Positions 34,118-43,139 of a stretch of DNA of 64,000 bases are shown here, piece after piece. The notes under the pieces are model-generated. The model was not told the DNA's origin. It saw only the letters and a list, made by a program, of their open reading frames with translations, and ran no database searches. The DNA lies in assembly GCF_009707665.1 (NCBI RefSeq), contig NZ_WLZW01000002.1:248001-312000 (forward strand), written 5' to 3'. Position 1 is the stretch's first letter. The number at the start of each line of letters is the position of its first letter. The DNA is from Planomicrobium sp. YIM 101495 (GTDB taxonomy: Bacteria; Bacillota; Bacilli; Bacillales_A; Planococcaceae). Both the position numbers and the translations under genes were made by a program.

Positions 34118-35014
34118 ATGAGGAAAGTTTCAGCAGCGATTGTGCTATCTGTCGGCCTACTATTATCGGCTTGCGGTTCAGGAGGGGAAGACCCAATCAT
34201 CATCGGGGGCAAACCTTGGACCGAGCAATACATCTTGCCACATATTTTAGGGCAATACATCGAAGGGAACTCGGACTATACGGTCGATTACAAGGAAGGG
34301 CTCGGCGAGGTATCGATTTTGACGCCAGCTTTGGAACAAGGGGACATCGACCTGTACGTGGAATACACGGGAACTGGCTTGAAGGATGTCTTGAAGCGTG
34401 AATCGGAAAGCGGCCAGTCCGCTGAAGAAGTGCTCGCGATTGTCCGTGAAGGCTATGAGGATGAGCTCAGCGCGACGTGGCTGGACCCGCTCGGCTTTGA
34501 AAACGGCTATACGCTCGCCTATGCGAATGACAGCGGCTTCAACGCTGAGACCGCCTCTGAGCTAGCGGAAATCAGCCGCAATGAAGACTTGGTATTCGGA
34601 GCACCGCACTCTTTCTACGAGCGCCAAGGAGACGGCTACGATGATTTGACGGCGACGTTCGGCTTTGAATTCGCAAGTACGGAAAGCTTCGATCCGTCGA
34701 TCATGTACGAAGCACTGTCGTCAGGACAAGTGGACGTCATCCCGGCCTTCACGACGGACAGTCGGATCGATATGTTCGAGCTGAAGACGACGGAAGATGA
34801 TCTGTCGTTCTTCCCGAAATATGAAGCGGCACCAGTCGTCCATTTGGACACGCTGGAAGAATATCCGGAACTGGAGGATTTGCTGAATGAATTGGCTGGC
34901 CAGATTTCGGAAGAGGAGATGCTCGCGATGAATGCACGCGTCGATATGGATGGTGACCAGCCGCAAGATGTGGCAAGAGATTTCCTCGTTGAAAAAGGGT
35001 TGATTGAGAAATAA
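34118..35014 (+). CDS. Osmoprotectant-binding lipoprotein (OpuCC/OpuBC-like)
   Basis: 298 residues. Lipobox LSAC in the first 20 residues. The OpuAC-type fold is clear: IGGKPWTEQYILPHILGQYIE, the ALEQGDIDLYVEYTGTGL segment (aromatic cage Tyr) and DVIPAFTTDSRID. ATG 34118 follows GGAGGAG by 5 bp; a GTG just before is too close. Last gene of the operon: no second permease follows, and the trp T-box promoter comes next. Substrate among betaine, carnitine and choline is open. Confidence 0.87.
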   Translation: MRKVSAAIVLSVGLLLSACGSGGEDPIIIGGKPWTEQYILPHILGQYIEGNSDYTVDYKEGLGEVSILTPALEQGDIDLYVEYTGTGLKDVLKRESESGQSAEEVLAIVREGYEDELSATWLDPLGFENGYTLAYANDSGFNAETASELAEISRNEDLVFGAPHSFYERQGDGYDDLTATFGFEFASTESFDPSIMYEALSSGQVDVIPAFTTDSRIDMFELKTTEDDLSFFPKYEAAPVVHLDTLEEYPELEDLLNELAGQISEEEMLAMNARVDMDGDQPQDVARDFLVEKGLIEK

Positions 35015-35070
35015 ATGCACGCATCCATGATGGTTTTAAAAAAGGAAAGGTTCTTCCGGAACTTTCAGAC

Positions 35071-35099
35071 TTGACGGAATTCGGTGAATACGTTAAGGT
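35071..35099 (+). promoter_or_regulatory. Promoter of the trp leader
   Basis: TTGACG, 17 bp, TAAGGT; start near 35106. Confidence 0.55.
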
Positions 35100-35105
35100 A
35101 GGAAA

Positions 35106-35436
35106 CAACTTATCCAGGTAGCTGGTTAAGTTCATTTGAGAGATGAGCAGAGTGTCGAGTGAGAAGAGCAGAGCGCAAAATCTGAGACTGAGACGAGTAG
35201 GCAGGAGAAGGCATGAAGAGAGTCAGCGGCTGGTGGGAGCTGATTGTCGTCCCTGTGCGAATGGACTTAGGAGAGCTTACCTGAAAACGGACGTGAGTAA
35301 GGGAGACGTATCCCTGCGTTAAAGGGCAAGGCGAAGAGCCTTTAGTTGAGTGAGTGCAAAATTGCATTAATGCGTGGTGGTACCGCGGTTTATTCCGTCC
35401 CCGCAACCGGTGATATCCGGTTGCGGGGATTTTTGT
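35106..35436 (+). promoter_or_regulatory. Trp-specific T-box leader
   Basis: Uncharged-tRNA-sensing leader of trpDCFBA. Stem I is readable: GAGTAGGCAGG, AGAGAG, the distal loop around GGCTGGTGGGAG and, on the 3' side, GAA-TGG-A with specifier codon TGG (Trp) at 35262-35264. The antiterminator holds the T-box GGTGGTACCGCG (35376-35387). The competing terminator is CCCCGCAACCGG/CCGGTTGCGGGG plus T5 (35398-35436). The bulge reads UGGU; bacterial tRNA-Trp has discriminator G, giving a G-U rather than a Watson-Crick pair. Bacillus trp operons use TRAP instead, so this control differs from B. subtilis. Confidence 0.92.
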
Positions 35437-35474
35437 ATTCCCAAAAAGACGAGACGAGCAGAGGAGAGATCGAG

Positions 35475-36458
35475 ATGAGAAACTTCACAGAACAAGAAAT
35501 GATGGGCCGGGCCTTGCAGATGTTGGAAGGCAAGATGGTAAAAGAAGAGATGGTGGAGCTATTGAAGATGCTGCACGCCAAAGGGGAAACAGCCGATGAA
35601 GTCGTCGGATTCGTCAAAGCGATGCGACAAAAAGCGGTGCAGTTTCCGGCACTGCCGCAAGCGCTTGCGGACATTTGCGGCACAGGAGGCGACCGCTCGA
35701 ACAGCTTCAACATCAGTACATTGACAGCATTCGTCCTGGCGAGTGTGGGCGTACCAGTCGTCAAACATGGCAACCGCAGCGTCTCGAGTAAGACAGGCAG
35801 CTCGGATGTATTGGAGCGCTTGAACATTCCGATCGGCGCAGAACCGGAGGAATTGCCGCATCTTCTGGACCAAAGCGGGCTTGTATTCTTGCATGCACCA
35901 GCGGTTCATCCGGCGCTCGGACCGCTTCGGGAAGTACGAAAGGCAATCGAGACACCGACCATATTCAACTTGGCGGGTCCGCTCGCAAATCCATTGCCGA
36001 TCGCTTATCAAATGACAGGAGTCTACGCGGAGCAGCTATTGAAGCCGGCTGCGGAAGCACTTGTCCGTCTCGGCAGAAAACGTGGCGCAGTCGTCCACGG
36101 TGCCGGTGGCTTGGATGAATTGACGCTTGCTGGAACGAACCAATTGATGGTTTTTGATGAAACAGGGGTGCGTCACATGACGTTGCACCCGGAAGAAGTG
36201 GGATTACAGACAGCGCCGATCGAGGCGATCAGAGGCGGCGAGCCAGAGCAGAACGCAGAGATTTTCCAGCGTGTCCTCGCCGGCGAACACGGTGCATATG
36301 TCGACACGATCGCATTGAACGCAGGTGCATTTCTCCACGTGAGCGGAGCAGCAACGACATTTGCAGAAGGCGTGGCACAGGCGAAGGATGCCATCGTCTC
36401 CGGGCAGACAGCGAAGACATTCGAGATACACCGCCTTGCAGCCGGGGTGCTTGTATGA
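35475..36458 (+). CDS. trpD: Anthranilate phosphoribosyltransferase
   Basis: 327 residues. Joins anthranilate to PRPP, second step of tryptophan synthesis. Motifs: CGTGGDRSNSFNIST (pyrophosphate loop), KHGNRSVSSKTGSSD, and NLAGPLANP. ATG 35475 follows GAGGAGAGAT. First structural gene after the T-box, so trpE and trpG must be elsewhere or absent. The next gene overlaps by 4 bp. Confidence 0.95.
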   Translation: MRNFTEQEMMGRALQMLEGKMVKEEMVELLKMLHAKGETADEVVGFVKAMRQKAVQFPALPQALADICGTGGDRSNSFNISTLTAFVLASVGVPVVKHGNRSVSSKTGSSDVLERLNIPIGAEPEELPHLLDQSGLVFLHAPAVHPALGPLREVRKAIETPTIFNLAGPLANPLPIAYQMTGVYAEQLLKPAAEALVRLGRKRGAVVHGAGGLDELTLAGTNQLMVFDETGVRHMTLHPEEVGLQTAPIEAIRGGEPEQNAEIFQRVLAGEHGAYVDTIALNAGAFLHVSGAATTFAEGVAQAKDAIVSGQTAKTFEIHRLAAGVLV

Positions 36459-37219
36459 ACATCCTGGAGCGGATCATCGCAACGAAGCGTGAAGAAGTGG
36501 CAGTCATGGAGCGGGAGCTTGCACCTGGGGAAGTGCAGCAACGGCCGAAGCTGAAGGAACGGCTGCTCGAAGCGAACGGCGTCATCGCAGAAATTAAACG
36601 GGCTTCTCCGTCAAAAGGGAATATCCGGTTGGACGTTGACGTCGTAGCGCAAGCGAAGATTTACGAACAGGCTGGCGCTGCAGCCATCTCGGTGCTGACG
36701 GACGAAACATATTTTAAAGGATCGATTGAAGATTTGAAGCAAGCAGCAGCGGCGGTTTCGATTCCAGTGCTGTGCAAGGACTTCATTGTCGATGAGCGTC
36801 AGATTGACCGTGCAAGGAATGCAGGAGCTTCGATTATCCTGTTGATCGTGGCAGCTTTGGAGGATGCAGAATTCAGATGCCTGCACGACTATGCCGTAAA
36901 GCTTGGTCTGGAAGTGTTGGTGGAAGTGCATACGGAAGAAGAATTCGAGCGGGCACTAGCAGTCGGAGCGGAAATCATCGGCATCAACAACCGGGATTTG
37001 AAGAGCTTCACGGTGTCGCTTGAACGGACACTGGAAATCGCTGCGAAATTCCCGGCAAATAGCGGGCGTGTGCTGATCAGCGAAAGTGGCATCAAGACGG
37101 CAGTAGATGCAGCATACGTTTTCGGACACGGAGCTTCCGGCATCCTCGTCGGCGAAAGCTTGATGCGTGCGCATAATCCGGGCCAGTGGATCGGACAAGC
37201 GACAGGGGTGAATGTGTAA
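36455..37219 (+). CDS. trpC: Indole-3-glycerol-phosphate synthase
   Basis: 254 residues, TIM barrel. IAEIKRASPSKG carries the catalytic lysine, CKDFIVDERQID and INNRDLKSF are the other active-site strands, and LISESGI the phosphate site. ATG overlaps the trpD stop. Fourth pathway step. Confidence 0.95.
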   Translation: MNILERIIATKREEVAVMERELAPGEVQQRPKLKERLLEANGVIAEIKRASPSKGNIRLDVDVVAQAKIYEQAGAAAISVLTDETYFKGSIEDLKQAAAAVSIPVLCKDFIVDERQIDRARNAGASIILLIVAALEDAEFRCLHDYAVKLGLEVLVEVHTEEEFERALAVGAEIIGINNRDLKSFTVSLERTLEIAAKFPANSGRVLISESGIKTAVDAAYVFGHGASGILVGESLMRAHNPGQWIGQATGVNV

Positions 37220-37824
37220 TGGCGAAAGTGAAGATTTGTGGATTGATGGAACCATTACACGTCCAATCAGCGAAAACGGCTGATGCGCTCGGCTTCATGT
37301 TTGCACCGAGTAAGAGACGTGTCGAAGTGGAGCAAGCCGTGAAGCTTGCGCGGCTTGTGCCAGAAGGAACGGAGAAGATCGGCGTCTTCGTCAATGAAGA
37401 AATTGCAGAAATTGAGCGCATTGCCGAACAAGTACCGCTGACGATGATTCAATTGCATGGAGATGAGTCGGATGAATTCGTCCAGCTAATCAAGCTGCCG
37501 GTCATCAAAGCCTTCTCGATCCGGACGGAAGAAGATGTGGAGCGGATGGAGCAGTCGTCAGCGGATTACGTCCTGGTCGATGCACCGGGTGTGGAATTCC
37601 GCGGCGGCAGTGGCAAAGTGTTCGACTGGTCGCTCTTGAAAGACAGCGCGATTTCCCGTGACCGGCTGATTCTTGCCGGCGGCCTCGGCTTGCATAATGT
37701 GCAGTCGGCAATCCAGCAAGTACAGCCGTACATGGTGGATGTATCGAGTGGCGTGGAAACGGACGGTGTGAAAGATTCAGCGAAAATAAAAGAATTTATT
37801 CGACAAGTGAGGAGGGCGAAATGA
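37219..37824 (+). CDS. trpF: Phosphoribosylanthranilate isomerase
   Basis: 201 residues. Short TIM barrel with KICGL (catalytic Cys), [27 protein letters not shown] (catalytic Asp and phosphate loop) and [13 protein letters not shown] shares one base with the trpC TAA. Third pathway step. Confidence 0.95.
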   Translation: MAKVKICGLMEPLHVQSAKTADALGFMFAPSKRRVEVEQAVKLARLVPEGTEKIGVFVNEEIAEIERIAEQVPLTMIQLHGDESDEFVQLIKLPVIKAFSIRTEEDVERMEQSSADYVLVDAPGVEFRGGSGKVFDWSLLKDSAISRDRLILAGGLGLHNVQSAIQQVQPYMVDVSSGVETDGVKDSAKIKEFIRQVRRAK

Positions 37825-39017
37825 TGGAAGCAACGATGAAGCAAAAAGGGTTTTTCGGTCAGTACGGAGGTCAATTCGTCCCCGAGACATTGATGGCGGC
37901 AGTGAAGGAATTGGAGAGCGCCTATGAAGAAGTGAAAGAAGACAAAGAGTTCCAACAGGAATATGCACACTACTTGAAAGAATACGTCGGACGTGAGCAG
38001 CCGCTGACTGTAGCTGACCGGCTGACGGCCGCTTGGGGAGGCCCGACCGTCTATTTGAAGCGGGAAGACTTGAACCACACAGGCGCACACAAAATCAATA
38101 ACGCGCTCGGACAAGTACTTCTGGCGAAACGGATGGGGAAACAAAAGATTGTCGCGGAAACAGGAGCCGGTCAGCACGGTGTCGCGACCGCGACCGTTTG
38201 CGCATTGTTCGGACTGGAGTGCATCGTCTTTATGGGAGAGGAAGATATCCAGCGCCAGCAATTGAACGTATTCCGCATGAAGATGCTCGGTGCCAAAGTC
38301 GAAAGTGTCAAAAAAGGCAGTGCCACATTGAAGGATGCAGTAAACGAAGCACTCCGCTATTGGGTCGCGCACGTGGAAGACACACACTACTTGATCGGTT
38401 CTGCGCTCGGACCTCATCCGTTCCCTGAAATGGTCCGTGATTTCCAGCGGATCATCGGAGACGAGACAAGACGCCAGTCTCTCGAAAAAGAAGGACGTCT
38501 GCCGCATGTGGTCGTTGCATGCGTCGGCGGCGGCAGTAACGCAATCGGTATGTTCACAGCATTCCTGGAAGATGAGGAGGTTCGTCTCGTCGGTACGGAA
38601 GCGGCGGGAGATGGAGTGGAAACCGGCAAACACGCAGCGACGCTGACGAAAGGCTCGGTCGGTGTATTGCACGGCGCATTGATGAAGTTGCTCCAGACGG
38701 AAGACGGGCAAGTAAGCGAAGCACATTCTGTTTCTGCCGGACTCGACTATCCTGGAATCGGCCCGGAGCATGCGCATTTGGCTGACCTTGGCCGTGTCGA
38801 ATACACGGCGATCGACGACACGGAAGCGCTGGAAGCGGCGATCGAATTGGCGCAGCTTGAAGGAATCATTCCGGCCCTAGAGTCGGCGCACGCGATCGCA
38901 CAGGCAAAAAAAGAAGCGGCCCGTATGGAGAAAGGCGAGATTCTCGTTATTTGCCTATCAGGACGGGGCGATAAAGATATGGCGACATATGAAAAGCGTT
39001 TGGAGGGATTCGCATGA
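37821..39017 (+). CDS. trpB: Tryptophan synthase beta chain
   Basis: 398 residues, TrpB1 type. PLP lysine is Lys91 in HTGAHKINN; phosphate loop [18 protein letters not shown] catalytic Glu region [11 protein letters not shown]. Condenses indole with serine. GGAGGGCG lies in the trpF end; start overlaps it by 4 bp. Confidence 0.96.
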   Translation: MMEATMKQKGFFGQYGGQFVPETLMAAVKELESAYEEVKEDKEFQQEYAHYLKEYVGREQPLTVADRLTAAWGGPTVYLKREDLNHTGAHKINNALGQVLLAKRMGKQKIVAETGAGQHGVATATVCALFGLECIVFMGEEDIQRQQLNVFRMKMLGAKVESVKKGSATLKDAVNEALRYWVAHVEDTHYLIGSALGPHPFPEMVRDFQRIIGDETRRQSLEKEGRLPHVVVACVGGGSNAIGMFTAFLEDEEVRLVGTEAAGDGVETGKHAATLTKGSVGVLHGALMKLLQTEDGQVSEAHSVSAGLDYPGIGPEHAHLADLGRVEYTAIDDTEALEAAIELAQLEGIIPALESAHAIAQAKKEAARMEKGEILVICLSGRGDKDMATYEKRLEGFA

Positions 39018-39781
39018 AGCAGCTGAAAGTGTTGAAGCAACGTGGAAATAAAGCGTTCGTCGCCTACATCATGGGCGGGGACGGCGGGCTTGATAAGCTG
39101 CGCGGCCAAGTGGCGGAGCTAGTTGAAGCGGGTGTCTCTGCTGTGGAGATCGGCATTCCCTTCTCAGATCCTGTAGCAGACGGTCCAGTCATCGAAGCGG
39201 CAGGGAACCGTGCGCTGAACGTCGGTGTGACGTTACGCGGCGTGTTAGAAGAGCTGGCGGGTTGGAAAGACGTCGGCGTGCCGCTCGTCATCATGACGTA
39301 CTTGAATCCTGTGTTGCAGCTGGGCAGTGCACCATTCGCCGCTGCATGCAAAAAGGCAGGTGTTGCGGGTGTCATCATCCCGGATCTGCCATTCGAGCAC
39401 CAATCACTCATTGGCCCGTCCTTGAAAGAAAACGGCGTGGCGCTCGTACAGCTCGTGACGTTGACGACAGAAGACAGTCGTCTCGATGCTATCCTGGAAG
39501 TGGCAGAAGGCTTCATTTACGCGGTCACGGTGAAAGGCATCACTGGCGCACGGGAAAGTCTTCCGGAGACTGTCACGGCGTTCATGGAGAAGCTGCAAGG
39601 CAAGACGGATCTCCCGGTCTATGCAGGCTTCGGAATTTCGAACGAGCGGCAACTGGAATCCTTGCGGGAGAATGTCGATGGATTCATCGTCGGCACGGCA
39701 ATTGTCCAAGCTTTGCATGAAGGCCGCTTCGAAGAAGTCAAACCGCTTATCCGTGCAGCAACTGCACCTGTTTCGGTATAA
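39014..39781 (+). CDS. trpA: Tryptophan synthase alpha chain
   Basis: 255 residues. Catalytic Glu in [21 protein letters not shown] and Asp in [11 protein letters not shown]; phosphate site YAGFGISNE. Releases indole from indole-glycerol phosphate and channels it to TrpB. Four-base overlap with trpB. The next gene follows after 21 bp and may share the transcript. Confidence 0.95.
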   Translation: MKQLKVLKQRGNKAFVAYIMGGDGGLDKLRGQVAELVEAGVSAVEIGIPFSDPVADGPVIEAAGNRALNVGVTLRGVLEELAGWKDVGVPLVIMTYLNPVLQLGSAPFAAACKKAGVAGVIIPDLPFEHQSLIGPSLKENGVALVQLVTLTTEDSRLDAILEVAEGFIYAVTVKGITGARESLPETVTAFMEKLQGKTDLPVYAGFGISNERQLESLRENVDGFIVGTAIVQALHEGRFEEVKPLIRAATAPVSV

Positions 39782-39802
39782 TCGAAGCAGGAGGGATGAT
39801 GC

Positions 39803-40396
39803 ATGTTCACACCTGTTGCAAAAGATTTCTTTGAAGGACCGACACTTGAATTGTCCCGGCGTTTGCTCGGACAGCTTCTCGTCCATGAACTACCGGAAGG
39901 GACGATTGCAGGTAGGATCGTCGAAACGGAAGCTTATATGGGAGCGGAAGACCGAGCGGCCCATAGCTTCGGCAACCGCCGCACGAAACGGACGGAAATC
40001 ATGTTCGGGGAAGCGGGACTGACCTATACGTACCAAATGCATACACATACACTCGTCAACGTCGTAAGCGGACCGGTGGGCACGCCGCGGGCCATTTTGA
40101 TCCGCGCAGTCGAACCGCTCGCAGGGCTGGAGGAAATGGCGTTGAGGCGCGGCGAAGGGATGCCGATGAAGCAATGGACGAACGGCCCGGGCAAGCTGAC
40201 GAAGGCGATGGGCATCACCATGTCGGCATATGGCCATGACTTGCGTGAGACGCCTCTATACATCGCACAAGGCGATTCCGTCCATGCAGTCGCGGCTGGC
40301 CCGCGGGTTGGTGTCGGCGGTTCCGGTGAAGCAGCCGCTTACCCGTACCGCTTTTGGGAACAGGACAACCCATACGTATCCAAGTTCCGTGTTTAG
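39803..40396 (+). CDS. Alkyladenine DNA glycosylase (AAG/MPG family)
   Basis: 197 residues. Removes 3-methyladenine and other damaged purines. Family marks: ARXLLG-like SRRLLGQLLVHE, IVETEAYMGAEDRAAHSFGNRRTKRTEIMF (catalytic Glu, intercalating region), YTYQMHTHTLVNVV and NGPGKLTKAMGI. Similar to B. subtilis YxlJ. AGGAGGGATG ahead of ATG 39803. Placed right after trpA, probably by chance linkage. Confidence 0.92.
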   Translation: MFTPVAKDFFEGPTLELSRRLLGQLLVHELPEGTIAGRIVETEAYMGAEDRAAHSFGNRRTKRTEIMFGEAGLTYTYQMHTHTLVNVVSGPVGTPRAILIRAVEPLAGLEEMALRRGEGMPMKQWTNGPGKLTKAMGITMSAYGHDLRETPLYIAQGDSVHAVAAGPRVGVGGSGEAAAYPYRFWEQDNPYVSKFRV

Positions 40397-40416
40397 AAAT
40401 TTCCAGCCGTGGAATA
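40391..40416 (+). promoter_or_regulatory. Possible sigma-B promoter of the DJ-1-type gene
   Basis: GTTTAG (its TAG is the stop codon of the glycosylase gene), 14 bp, GGAATA. The -10 deviates from GGGWAW in one place. The B. subtilis homologue YfkM is a sigma-B protein. Confidence 0.5.
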
Positions 40417-40452
40417 CAGGTAAGGGAAGATCAAATAAAAGGAGTGGTACGA

Positions 40453-40977
40453 ATGGCGAAGATTGCAACGCTTATTACTGACATGTTTGAGGACATCGAA
40501 TATACAGACCCGGCCAAGGCTTTCAACGATGCAGGCCATGAACTGTTCACGATCGAGAAGGAAGCAGGGAAGGAAGTGACCGGCAAGCAAGGCGAAGTGA
40601 CGCTGACGATCGATCAAGGCATCGACGACGCGAATCCGGACGATTACGACGCATTGTTCTTACCGGGCGGCTTTTCTCCTGACCAGCTGCGCGCGGATGA
40701 CCGCTTCGTGAATTTCACGAAAGCCTTCATGGACGCGAACAAGCCGGTCATGGCAATTTGCCACGGACCGCAATTGCTGATTTCCGCGAAAGCGCTGGAA
40801 GGGCGCAAGGCGACAGGCTATAAATCCATTCAGACCGACATGGAATACGCCGGTGCAAAACTCGTGGACGAAGAAGTGGCAGTGTGCCAGGACCAGCTGG
40901 TGACGAGCCGTCAGCCGGATGACATCCCGGCCTTCAACCGCGAATCGTTGCGGGTGCTTGAGCAAGCGTCGAACTGA
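40453..40977 (+). CDS. yfkM: DJ-1/PfpI-family stress protein (YfkM/GSP18-like)
   Basis: 174 residues. Class I glutamine-amidotransferase-like fold; nucleophile Cys in MAICHGPQLL, paired with Glu in FEDIEYTDPAKAF and His right after the Cys. PfpI/YfkM proteins act as deglycase, chaperone or peptidase; the activity is disputed. GGAGTGG ahead of ATG 40453. General stress protein in B. subtilis, matching the promoter above. Confidence 0.88.
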   Translation: MAKIATLITDMFEDIEYTDPAKAFNDAGHELFTIEKEAGKEVTGKQGEVTLTIDQGIDDANPDDYDALFLPGGFSPDQLRADDRFVNFTKAFMDANKPVMAICHGPQLLISAKALEGRKATGYKSIQTDMEYAGAKLVDEEVAVCQDQLVTSRQPDDIPAFNRESLRVLEQASN

Positions 40978-40984
40978 TAAATAG

Positions 40985-41021
40985 AAAAAGGACTGTCCCG
41001 CTTAGCGGGGCAGTCCTTTTT
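40985..41021. terminator. Bidirectional terminator
   Basis: AAAAAGGACTGTCCCGC pairs with GCGGGGCAGTCCTTTTT around TTA. Confidence 0.9.
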
Positions 41022-41035
41022 CATGTGGCACTTTT

Positions 41036-41836
41036 TTAAAACAGCTTGGCCATGTAGATTTCATCATGCGAAACGTCGTCGATCATCAACGCGCGTCTTC
41101 GGATGCCTTCTTTGACAAAGCCCATTTTCTCGTAAAGTTTGATGGCGGGGTGGTTCTCTGCCGCGACTGTCAGTTCCAGACGGGTGATGCCACGCTCTAT
41201 CGCCCATGCTTCCGCCTGTTCCATAAGTTGCTGGCCGATTCCTTTGCCGTGGGCTTTTTGATGGATCCCGATGACGATGGAAGCACGGTGTGCAACGCGG
41301 TTCTGTGGATTGCCGATAACGAAGAGGTAACCGATATGCTCGCCGTTCAAGTTGGCCATCAAGATGGTTGAATGCCCTTCCTTCTTCCACCCGATAATGG
41401 TTTTGCGTGCTTGCTGTGTCGACTGGACGCGCTCATCCGCATCGTAGAGCATATATGGAGAGTGGGACTCCACCGCTTTTTGGAGCATAATCAGCGAACG
41501 GGCATCTCCGTGCTCTGCTGGACGGATCAGGAGGATATCGTGGTTGCCCTCATCTTCGTGTATAACTTCAGAATCGGTTGCATCCGCTTTTTGGAAAAGA
41601 ACATAATTGTTCGTCTCGACTTCGCTGACAATATAGCCGGCATCGGTCCAAGCACGGAAATGTTTGGCAGGCAACTTGTTCTTCTTCCACCAGCTTTGGT
41701 TCAAATATGCGGCATTCGGCAATTGCTGACCGATGATCTGTTCGATCTCGCCGAATGTGAGGCGCATGGAGGACTTGGAAGCCGAGGCGAAATACGTAGC
41801 AAGGGGAATGTATTTCTTTTCCATTGTGTTAGTCAT
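41036..41836 (-). CDS. GNAT acetyltransferase fused to an N-terminal DUF7662-like domain
   Basis: 266 residues in two parts. Residues 8-85 match the pattern of DUF7662 (YIPLATYFAS..., LTFGEIEQIIGQQLP, SWWKKN, AWTDAGYIVSEV), a small domain usually found alone. Residues about 100-266 are a RimI-like GNAT with the acetyl-CoA loop QKAHGKGIGQQLME and a C-terminal ENHPAIKLYEKMGFVKEGIRR. AAGGAAGG precedes ATG 41836. The first domain may bind the substrate or nucleic acid. Monocistronic. Confidence 0.75.
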   Translation of the reverse strand: MTNTMEKKYIPLATYFASASKSSMRLTFGEIEQIIGQQLPNAAYLNQSWWKKNKLPAKHFRAWTDAGYIVSEVETNNYVLFQKADATDSEVIHEDEGNHDILLIRPAEHGDARSLIMLQKAVESHSPYMLYDADERVQSTQQARKTIIGWKKEGHSTILMANLNGEHIGYLFVIGNPQNRVAHRASIVIGIHQKAHGKGIGQQLMEQAEAWAIERGITRLELTVAAENHPAIKLYEKMGFVKEGIRRRALMIDDVSHDEIYMAKLF

Positions 41837-41999
41837 AGCAACCTTCCTTTGGGTTTATTATTTTCCTGTAAGATAGGTGGATTATACCATGAAAATTCAA
41901 AAAATGCGACTTTTAAGAGAAAAAAAGACCAATTCTATACAAATTCTTATAGCATACTTCAAACTACTGCTATGCAGTTTAGGTAAGAAGAGGGAAAAT

Positions 42000-42071
42000 G
42001 TGGGAGAGATTCCCACAACCAAACTCTTTCTGCTTTTATCTTTTCAGACATTCGTTAAATTGTGGTAAAAT
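42000..42071 (+). promoter_or_regulatory. ppaC promoter with upstream hairpin
   Basis: TTCAGA (42043-42048), 17 bp, TAAAAT (42066-42071). A small inverted repeat GTGGGA-N5-TCCCAC (42000-42016) lies 27 bp upstream. The rest of the spacer 41837-42108 is A/T-rich and empty. Confidence 0.5.
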
Positions 42072-42111
42072 GAAGCTCGAAAAGCAATCATAGTTTCAGG
42101 AGGTATTTATG

Positions 42112-43038
42112 ATGGAAAAGGTTTTAGTGCTCGGACATAAAAATCCGGATACAGACTCGATTTGTTCAGCGATTTCATACGCTTATTTGAAAAACCAGCT
42201 AGGACTTCAAGCAGAACCGGTGCGACTAGGCGACACCAACAACGAAACGCTATATGCATTGAAGCAGTTCGGATTCGAAGTACCACGTCTGATTGAGAAA
42301 GCGGCGCCTGACGCGAAGCAAGTCATCCTTGTCGACCATAACGAGCGTCAACAAAGTGTGGATGACATCGAGGATGTACAAATCATTGAAGTGATCGACC
42401 ACCACCGCGTGGCGAATTTCGAAACGGCGGAGCCGCTCTATTTCCGCTTAGAGCCAGTTGGCTGTACAGCGACGATCATCTTGAAGATGTACAAAGAAAA
42501 TGGAGTGGAAATTCCAGCAGGCATCGCTGGATTGATGTTGTCTGCAATCATTTCGGATTCCCTTCTGTTCAAATCGCCGACATGTACGGAGCAAGACGTC
42601 GTAGCTGCACGTGAGCTAGCGGAAATCACTGGAATCGACGCAGAGAGCTACGGCCTCGAAATGTTGAAAGCCGGAGCGGACTTGAGCAACAAGACAATCG
42701 AAGACTTGTTGAGCATTGACTCGAAGGAATTCGAAGTGAACGAACATCGTTTCGAAGTGGCGCAAGTGAACTCGATCGGCGTCGATACGATCATCAGCCG
42801 CCAAATGGAATTGGAGCCATTGATCGAAGCGCAGATTGCGGAGAAAGAATTAGACTTGTTCATGTTCGTCGTCACGGACATTTTGACCAACGATTCCACG
42901 GCGATCGTCCTTGGTAAGAGAGCAGGTATCATCGAGGCGGCATTCAAATCGAGTGTCTTCGAAAACCGTGTGCTGCTGCCGGGCGTCGTATCACGTAAAA
43001 AGCAAATCGTTCCGGTTATTACAGAAGCATTGAGCTGA
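42112..43038 (+). CDS. ppaC: Manganese-dependent inorganic pyrophosphatase
   Basis: 308 residues, DHH family II pyrophosphatase. Metal ligands H9, D13 and D15 in [11 protein letters not shown], the DHH motif in [10 protein letters not shown], and the C-terminal substrate loop SRKKQIVP. Hydrolyses pyrophosphate in the cytoplasm and drives biosynthesis. The second of two adjacent ATGs is chosen because B. subtilis PpaC starts MEK and AGGAGG is then 8 bp away. Confidence 0.96.
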   Translation: MEKVLVLGHKNPDTDSICSAISYAYLKNQLGLQAEPVRLGDTNNETLYALKQFGFEVPRLIEKAAPDAKQVILVDHNERQQSVDDIEDVQIIEVIDHHRVANFETAEPLYFRLEPVGCTATIILKMYKENGVEIPAGIAGLMLSAIISDSLLFKSPTCTEQDVVAARELAEITGIDAESYGLEMLKAGADLSNKTIEDLLSIDSKEFEVNEHRFEVAQVNSIGVDTIISRQMELEPLIEAQIAEKELDLFMFVVTDILTNDSTAIVLGKRAGIIEAAFKSSVFENRVLLPGVVSRKKQIVPVITEALS

Positions 43039-43063
43039 TTCCCCCAGGGGAGTCAGTTTTTTT
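43035..43063 (+). terminator. Terminator overlapping the ppaC stop
   Basis: CTGATTCCCC pairs with GGGGAGTCAG, then T7; it includes the TGA stop. Confidence 0.85.
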
Positions 43064-43088
43064 GTTGCGCTTCCGTTGAGCAAATTCA

Positions 43089-43117
43089 TTGAGCGCTTTG
43101 AATGCACTTGCTATAGT
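43089..43117 (+). promoter_or_regulatory. Sigma-A promoter of the DsbA-family gene
   Basis: TTGAGC, 17 bp, TATAGT. Confidence 0.6.
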
Positions 43118-43139
43118 GATTAGCAAGAGGTGAAAGACG

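Noticed and set aside
37566..38777. 403-codon open frame antisense to trpF/trpB
   Set aside because: Entirely opposite two conserved trp genes; Cys/Phe/Arg-rich translation, no ribosome site, produced by codon bias of the real genes.
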